Positions 57,497 through 64,000 of a stretch of DNA of 64,000 bases are shown piece by piece. The notes beneath the pieces were generated by a model, which saw only the letters and a list, made by a program, of their open reading frames with translations, did no database searches and was not told where the DNA came from. The DNA comes from Apodospora peruviana (lineage: Eukaryota; Ascomycota; Sordariomycetes; Sordariales; Lasiosphaeriaceae). Location: positions 186,001 to 250,000 of the forward strand of contig JAUEDM010000007.1 in assembly GCA_033439685.1 (NCBI GenBank), in the 5' to 3' direction. Every line of letters starts with the position of its first letter. Positions within the stretch are counted from its first letter, which is position 1. The translations under genes were made by a program, and so were the position numbers.

Positions 57497-60400
57497 TCAG
57501 CAGCTCGCAACAGAAACCCTAGTCATCCTCGGCGCTTCGGTATACTCAACCTCCAGCACCTTTACCAACTTCTCCGGCCACATCCCACTCGCAGCCGGCT
57601 TCTTATCGTCCCCGACCCACCCGAAGACGGGCAGATTACACCAAAACTCGGCAAACTCGGCCGCCACGGTCTTGCCCTTCTCCTCCCACACCTCCTCAAC
57701 GCGGTGATACTGGGCCTCGGGCGGCGTAAACGGCGGAGCGGGATCCCACTCCTTACTCATAGGCACTGACTTCAGGAAATCAGTTTCGTACGCGACAGAA
57801 CCCATGGACTTGGCCACATTAAACTCGGCAATCTTGTCCTTGGACATATTCGCGCCGGGGGCGTACAACGCTAGAGAGTTAGGCAAATTGACGACAGTGT
57901 CTGTCCTGCCGTCAAGCGGATCGGACGAGTTGACTTGAACATGTTAGCACAGGATATCTCTGAGACCCGCTAGGAAGGGTCGGACTCACCTTTCCCCCAC
58001 AGCGCAGTCGGCAATGCCGCCGTCGAGCAGATAACCTCGTTCCACACCGGATTCGGACTATCATCCTCCTCTTCCGCAAGGAGCTCAACCGGCTGCCGTG
58101 TAATCGTCACCTTAACACTCGAACTATGGATCGGCTTCTCCAACCCCATCGGCCGTGCGTATATCTGCCCCTTGCCAGGGCACGGCGGCGAGTGCTTGTG
58201 GTCCTTCTGGCCATGGATGACGGTGACCACGTCGTAGCCGTCAAACACGAACTTGGAGGCTACGGTAAACGCGAACACGGCGCCGCGCACACGCCAGGGA
58301 TCGCCAGCTTTGGGCGCAGACGTCGCGTTGTCTGCAACAATCCCACTCGTGCACGACAGGATATGTGCCACCGCTGCTGGGGCAACCTCTTCATCGACAT
58401 CTCCCTCACCAACAGCCATTGGTAACAGGGCGGGCTGTCTCGCCTCAGCCTGAAGCACAAGATCGTAAAAGTCATCCAGCAAAATCGGCGCGCCGCTAGC
58501 AATCTCTTTCTTTCCAAAACTGACATCGAACCCGAAAACCCAGAAATCGACGTGCACGACGCCTCGCACGGGCGGGCCCTCAAGGTACAGCCGCGCGGCG
58601 ATGTCAACGGAGATATTAATCGACACGAGCCACAGGTCGAGCGTGTACCGCACGCCTACGCTCAAGCCCCCTGACGTCTCGAAGCGAAACGGACGATACT
58701 GGATCAGGAAATCTGCGTACGCGTCAAAATATGCGTCAAGCGGCCCGATACTCATGGTGACATGCAATCGTCCGCCGCCCATACAGACCTTGGGCGTGAT
58801 GGCGAAATACGCTTCCCCAGAGATACTCACGTACCGATCAAAACTCCAGCTGATGCCCAGCCTTGGTATCCCCACGGGGAACTGCTGCGGTGCGATGAAG
58901 CGCGGATGGTACCCGCCCACCGTGAACACCCAGCTGCCCTGCATGCTTGGGTCTTTCGACCCAAACCAGGCGTACAACGCAAACCCGCCGGAGAGGTGGC
59001 AGTGCGGGTCCAGCACGAACGATGCGGGCGTCAACTGGCCGTCTACCCTCAACACTCCTGACTCAAAATCGACGGTCGCTGCGAGGGCGAGCTGGACTCG
59101 TGCGAATTTATGTTGGGCCTGGCGCGGCATCTCGGCCGTCGCGACGCCGAATAGACCCAGTTTTACGGAGGGGTTCCATTCGACTACTACTACCGCGCTG
59201 ACGGAGAGCATCTGGAAGGCGAGGACTGTTACGCCTGCGGCGACCCAGTAGGACCCCTTTTTTGTGGCGAACCAGCCTGATTTTATGAGCGAGGTCTGCG
59301 CGCCTTGCGTTGAGTCGGGGGAGGACGATTTGGGGACCGTCAGGAACGGGAATTTGAGGACGCTGTCGACTGTCGGTAGGGTGATGCACGTGTTATACCC
59401 GAATCCGCCGGTCAGGCCGCGGACTTCGGCGTAGCCGATTGTGAATAAGGGGCCTTCGAGGGTGCAGTAGATGAGGAAGGAGGCGAACTTCTCCACTTGT
59501 GCGGCGGTCTCGGCGGCTTCGAGGAGGTCGAGGTCAAAGTCTGAGAGGGAAAATTCGTTTCGACGATGGTGGTGGTGTGTGATGGCCTTTGAGGAGGCCT
59601 GTTCGGTGTTCTCGCCGTAGTAGCCGGCTGCGCGGAAAACGTACGGCGCGAACCCGACGGAGGCGGCGCCTTGGTAGTAGACGTCGCCGTTGGGCATCTT
59701 GCCGCGCTCGAAAAGGCCGGCGAGCACGATCGGGTCGCGCTCGAACGAGGCGCCGAGGCCGGAGAGGGAGAAGGACGGCTTGATGGGGCCTGGGTTGCGC
59801 AGTGTGGCGCCTTTTTCGAAGGTGAAGGATACTTCGAAGCCGATCAGGGTGAAGCCGAGGGGGCCCAGCTCGAGGGTGCCGTCCAGCGCGAGGGACAGAG
59901 TGTTGGTCTCCAGGTTGAAGCCTAGGCCGAGGCCGAGAAGCGTGACGGGGCCGATCATTTTGTTGATGGGTGTCGTTGCTGTGTCGCCCTCGGTATATAG
60001 GTCGCTGGTGCCTGTGCATAGGGCCTTGCTGTCTGGCTTCTTCTTGTCTTTGTCCTTCTTTTTGTTACCAAAGGTATAGTCGAGCATGACCTTTTCCATG
60101 TTGGACACAACAAAGTGGAAGCCAGGCGCCAACAGCACGTCGGCATCATTCTCGCTCCCCTTCTTAATGGTGTCTTGATACCTGAGACGAGGGTACAATG
60201 CGCTGTTTACCGACTTGTCTACAGCCATTCCGAGCGCCTTGATGTCGGCCCGGGTGAGACCTTGTCCTTCGGTGTTGCTGTCAAGCACCCACACGAAATC
60301 GAGCTTCTCGAAGGGCTGCTTGATGGTGCCGACCATGGGAATAGGGGGAATCCCGGGCAGGCCCTCGACAGACAGCATCAACGCGCGCTTGGGCTTCTTG

Positions 60401-63400
60401 CGCTCTTTCTCGTCCTGCTTCTTCTTCTCCTGAGTTTGGTAGAATACCACGGTCGTGCCATCGCCGAGCCGAAAACGGAACATCATGACGAGACGGTCCG
60501 CGAGGGCCACGATCTCGAGCGAGGCCAGCGAGGACGCTTCGGCGGCGCGCAGTGCGTTGGACTTGGCCTCTACGTCGCCGACCCACGGTGGCAGCGCCTT
60601 GTCGTCGACACCGAAAAGTGCCTGAGCCAGGCCGATCAGCGACGCCTTCTGGTTGCCGAGCGCCACGTCGGCGCTGAACTGCCACTCCTTGTCGCCTTCG
60701 TGAAGATACGTGCACCGCAGCTCAAGCGAGGATATGTAGAGCGCACCCGTGATGAGAAAGCTGGAGCCCTCGCCCGCTTTGTCGTAGCGGTAGACGATGC
60801 TGAGGTCGAGGAAGACGGTCTTGAGGAGCTGCGTGACCTCGTGGTTGCAGTCGTCGTCGAAGATGGAGTACAGCATTGAGCCGGAGAGCCCGGTGACGCT
60901 GGCGCCTAGGGTCCAGACCTTGTCAGCGTACTCGAGGCCGACGGTGCAGTTACAGATTTTGGATTCGTCGTCCGGGTCGTCTTCCTCGGCGCCCGCCTGG
61001 ATTTGCAGGTCGTCATTGCTGTCGCCGCCGAGGAGGAGCTTCGGTTCGACGGTCTCCTCTTTAGGCGGGCGGCGGAACGTAAAAGTGGCCACCACAGCGA
61101 TCCGCTTGATCTTATCAGCTTTGTCCTTGTAGTCGAACTTGAGATCCAGCGACCCGGCCGTGAACTGGATCGGCGGCAGGCGGTACTTTTTCCCGGGGAC
61201 ACGCTCGGGACACACGACGGTGGCGCCGAAGCTGATGACGGAGCCCTCCAGGGACCAGTTCAGCTCGAGCAGCTCCATCTCGAAAGGGCCAGGCGTCAGG
61301 GTCTCGCCATCATCCGCTTTTGCGGTCGTACTTGTCAGTTGCCGGTAAATGTCGTCGAGCCTGGCGATACCCTCCATGTTCTCAGCTTGGATCTGCGCGG
61401 TGCCAACTGATGTGCGTGACAGTATGGTCCATTCTTCGTAGTCTGGCAGATACGGCCTATAGTTGAATACTTCGGGCAACTTCGATGGTCGGTTTTCAGG
61501 GAAGAGATTGCCGTACATGCCGAATTCGCGGGACGTAAAGTTGTACGTCACGGTCACCTTGAGCACGAGGCTGGCCCAGTTGATCTGGAAGTCGAGACTG
61601 ACAAACTTGCTGCGCTCATTCATCTGGTATACAATGCGCAAGAGCCGCACATTCTCCAAGGCCGCGTTGGGAAAAAAGTCTTTCAGCGGCACCTCGTTGT
61701 TGCCCGTGAAGGTTTCGGCAATGAAAGTGAGGAGCTGGTCCGGCGTCAGGCCCTGGTTCTTCTCCCCGAAAGACACCACGACGACGACGGAATATTGCTC
61801 AATGACGAGGGTGGAGTTGAGCGTGAGCGTGGCGGACTTGGAGGCGAACGTGATCTTGGCCGCGAAGGCGAGCTCCGACGTCGAGGTCGGGGGCAAAGAA
61901 CCGACAGCCTGCGTCCATGTGCGCTTGGCGACGATGCACGGCTCCGTCACGTCCAGCTTCTCCAGTCCGGTGTAATCGCGCACAGTCTTGAGGATGTTGT
62001 CCTTGAACGCTGTCAGGTTACCGCTTTCAGCCGGCTTGAAAACCAGCCGTAGCGTGGCTGTGTGACTCGACAACGGGATGAACCAGAGTGCGTTACGTGA
62101 ACCAGCGTCGTTGGCGAGCTCAAACTTTGTGAGAAGGGAGAAGTATCTGGACATGCCGTTGTCCTTGATATCGACGAGGCGGAGGATCTGCTCCAAGCTG
62201 TACTGGGGACTCGGAGCGTCAGGATCCAAACCCATGAGGATCATCTGGGCTGGGCCTATGCAGTCCGGGCTGTTGGCGGTACCGCCGACAACCCAAGATG
62301 GGTGTGTGCCTCCTTCCAACGCCTTGAAGGCTGTGCCGTTGTACGCGCTCTTGAATGTGAGCGTGTTGGTTGCCCGCATTGCTCTGAGTGTCTTTGGCGG
62401 CGTAGGTTTTGCATTCTGTTTGGCAGCAAGCAAGTCGGTCAGGTCCAGCGTGGCCTCGAAGCCGTGTACACCGGTCGAGTCCAAGTCCACGCCCACGCGA
62501 CAGGTGCCATCTGTCACAGGGCTAAAGATGTCGCGCAGAAAGTGTAGCAACTCATCCGAATCGTCAAGCGGGATGCTCTTGCGTTGAGCGATAGGAGCCG
62601 TGCTGAGCACGAGAGCACCTGTCGTGAGTCGTTCAAGCAGCAAGTCAAGCGGGCTGTCGCGTACGGCTGCCGCTTGGTTGAGAGGATCATTATCCTTCAA
62701 CGTGGTGGTTGTGCTAACCAGGTGGCACAGAGGATCCACCCTGTTGTGAGAAAGCCACTCCAGGGCTTGTTCGTCCTGGGGGTTGTAAGCTGGCCACTGA
62801 ATCGAGTCTGAGTCTTCTTTGGCAGCTGGGTCAGAGGCTGCATCTCCCCATACAGCACGGTTTAGCCCCCTGCCAACCCGTTCAGACACGAGATTGTTCA
62901 CGAGCGGACGAAAGTTCTCCCGGGTACAGTACCAAGGTGCAGTTGTTCTCTTGTTCATGGGTTTCTGCCGACGAGGCTCAGATGGGCCGTCCAGAAGGAC
63001 GATGTCGTCAGAGTCAGAGTCCCAGCTTTCTGTGCCTGAGCCTCCGATACATTCCCACTCATCGGCGGAATCTTCGTCTTGGGCATACAGGAGTGGAGGA
63101 TTAACGACTATCGTGTTGAAGTCCCACGCTCCGGTGGCGTGTCTTTGATCTTCAGCGAGCATCTGGCCTTGGTAATAGCGAACATAGGCAGGGTCATCAG
63201 CGCTCTGCACCACCTCGACGTCGCGGACAAACTGGGTTGAATAATCCGTCGACGATGCGAGTTGCGCGTTAGGGGTGTATTTGTCGTCGTCAATGGCCGA
63301 GTAGCTGTTCCATTGGCTCTTCATCTGCGGGCTGAGTAAGACTGCCCCGGTGGTCGCGAAGCTCTTCATTCCCTGCCGGACCAGCTTTATGGGGATCTCT

Positions 63401-64000
63401 CTGCCTTCGGCAAGGAGTCTCGTCACCAGAATTCTCCAGTTCTCTGCGTCTCTGTCGTCGTCCTTCAGAGGCTTCAATGCGCCCATTTTCATCACCGGTA
63501 CCAAAGCCCCTTGAGCGCCACTTGCCACCTTCCATCGCGGGACAAAATAAACAGGGTAGTTGAGGCAGTACAGTCGCTTCGTGTAGTTGTTTCTTTCATA
63601 CGTCGCTCTCCAGTGGCACCAGGCTCGAACCAGCATGGCCGTAGGCCAGGCTAAGAGAATCAGGGTTCAGCATAAGGATTATTTTGAAACTACCCGACGT
63701 TAGTCAATCACAGAGACGTACCGATGTGGTTGTGACCCTGGTGCATGCCATTAGAACACACAATCGACCTTGGCCTCCATGCCGGGAGCATGGCGATCGG
63801 GGTAGAGAACTTGGCTCCTATAGAGCGTCACCCGAGAAGGCTCGAGATTAGTTTGGGGGGATTTGTTCTCGCCCGTTGTTGCCTGACCAGGGAATGTGCT
63901 CTTACCATGATGAGAGAGCTTCATTGCCGGGACGTTGATCGGCCAGAAAATATTTTGATTGCCCTGCTCTTGCTCCGCAGCCCAGTACAGCACCTTTTCC
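57497..64000 (-). CDS. Metallo-hydrolase/DUF6603 fusion protein (5' end outside window)
   Basis: Exons visible are 64000-63906, 63817-63722, 63650-57990 and 57933-57497. Introns of 88, 71 and 56 bp all keep frame and carry standard donors, and a TGCTAAC branch point precedes the last exon. About 2095 residues lie in the window. The first two exons read LKLSHHG-like (AMKLSHHG) and then AKFSTPIAMLPAWRPRSIVC with SNGMHQGHNHI. These are features of the last motifs of ComEC-type metallo-beta-lactamase folds. The long third exon is rich in beta strands and contains the DUF6603 region near its C-terminal half (SFSLSGLGASFERDPIVLAG, GAASVGFAPYVFRAAGYYGE, RGLTGGFGYN). No transmembrane segment or signal peptide is clear. 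The function is unknown; the metal-binding half continues past the right edge. Confidence 0.85.

Overview
The window is nuclear DNA of a filamentous ascomycete, most likely a Sordariomycete. Many short (50-90 bp) spliceosomal introns with GTAAGT-like donors and CTAAC branch points interrupt the genes. Several families are typical of Pezizomycotina: Chs7, DUF3716, DUF3712, Clr5-ankyrin, Kre9/Knh1-like GPI protein, Zn2Cys6 regulator and DUF6603. Gene density is about one per 3.5 kb. No rRNA, tRNA, CRISPR or intact transposon was recognised.

Left part (1-14.3 kb) is housekeeping: dcn1 cullin-neddylation factor (+, with a 1.36 kb second intron that contains its own ORF), mitochondrial ribosomal protein bS6m/Mrp17 (-), a 1067-residue DUF3716 zinc-motif protein (-) and the chitin synthase export chaperone chs7 (-). 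From 14.3 to 22.2 kb there is no intact gene. Several coding-looking but broken stretches there suggest decayed genes.

The 22-30 kb part holds a membrane-anchored DUF3712 protein (+), a very unusual secreted protein of 1091 residues built almost entirely from leucine-rich tandem repeats (-), and a CRAL-TRIO/Sec14 lipid-transfer protein (-).

The 30.7-43.2 kb part looks like a small metabolic cluster: a Baeyer-Villiger-type flavin monooxygenase, an HSL-type alpha/beta hydrolase and a short-chain dehydrogenase (all -), a Zn2Cys6 regulator divergent from the dehydrogenase, a small secreted protein, a cytochrome P450 and a cysteine-rich secreted peptide. Together the four enzymes could hydroxylate a substrate, oxidise it to a ketone, insert oxygen to give an ester or lactone, and hydrolyse that ester. 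No PKS, NRPS or terpene synthase is present, so a catabolic or tailoring role is more likely than de novo synthesis.

The 43-57 kb part is sparse: a Clr5-like/ankyrin protein, a GPI-anchored Kre9-like protein, a secreted SMP-30/hetero-Diels-Alderase-like beta-propeller and a 5'-truncated CorA-like transporter remnant. The right end (57.5-64 kb) is one gene running off the window, predicted from four spliced exons. It joins the end of a metallo-beta-lactamase-type fold (SHHG motif) to a roughly 2000-residue DUF6603 region.

The observations most worth checking are the BVMO/hydrolase/SDR/P450/TF cluster, the leucine-repeat secreted protein, and the metallo-hydrolase-DUF6603 fusion.
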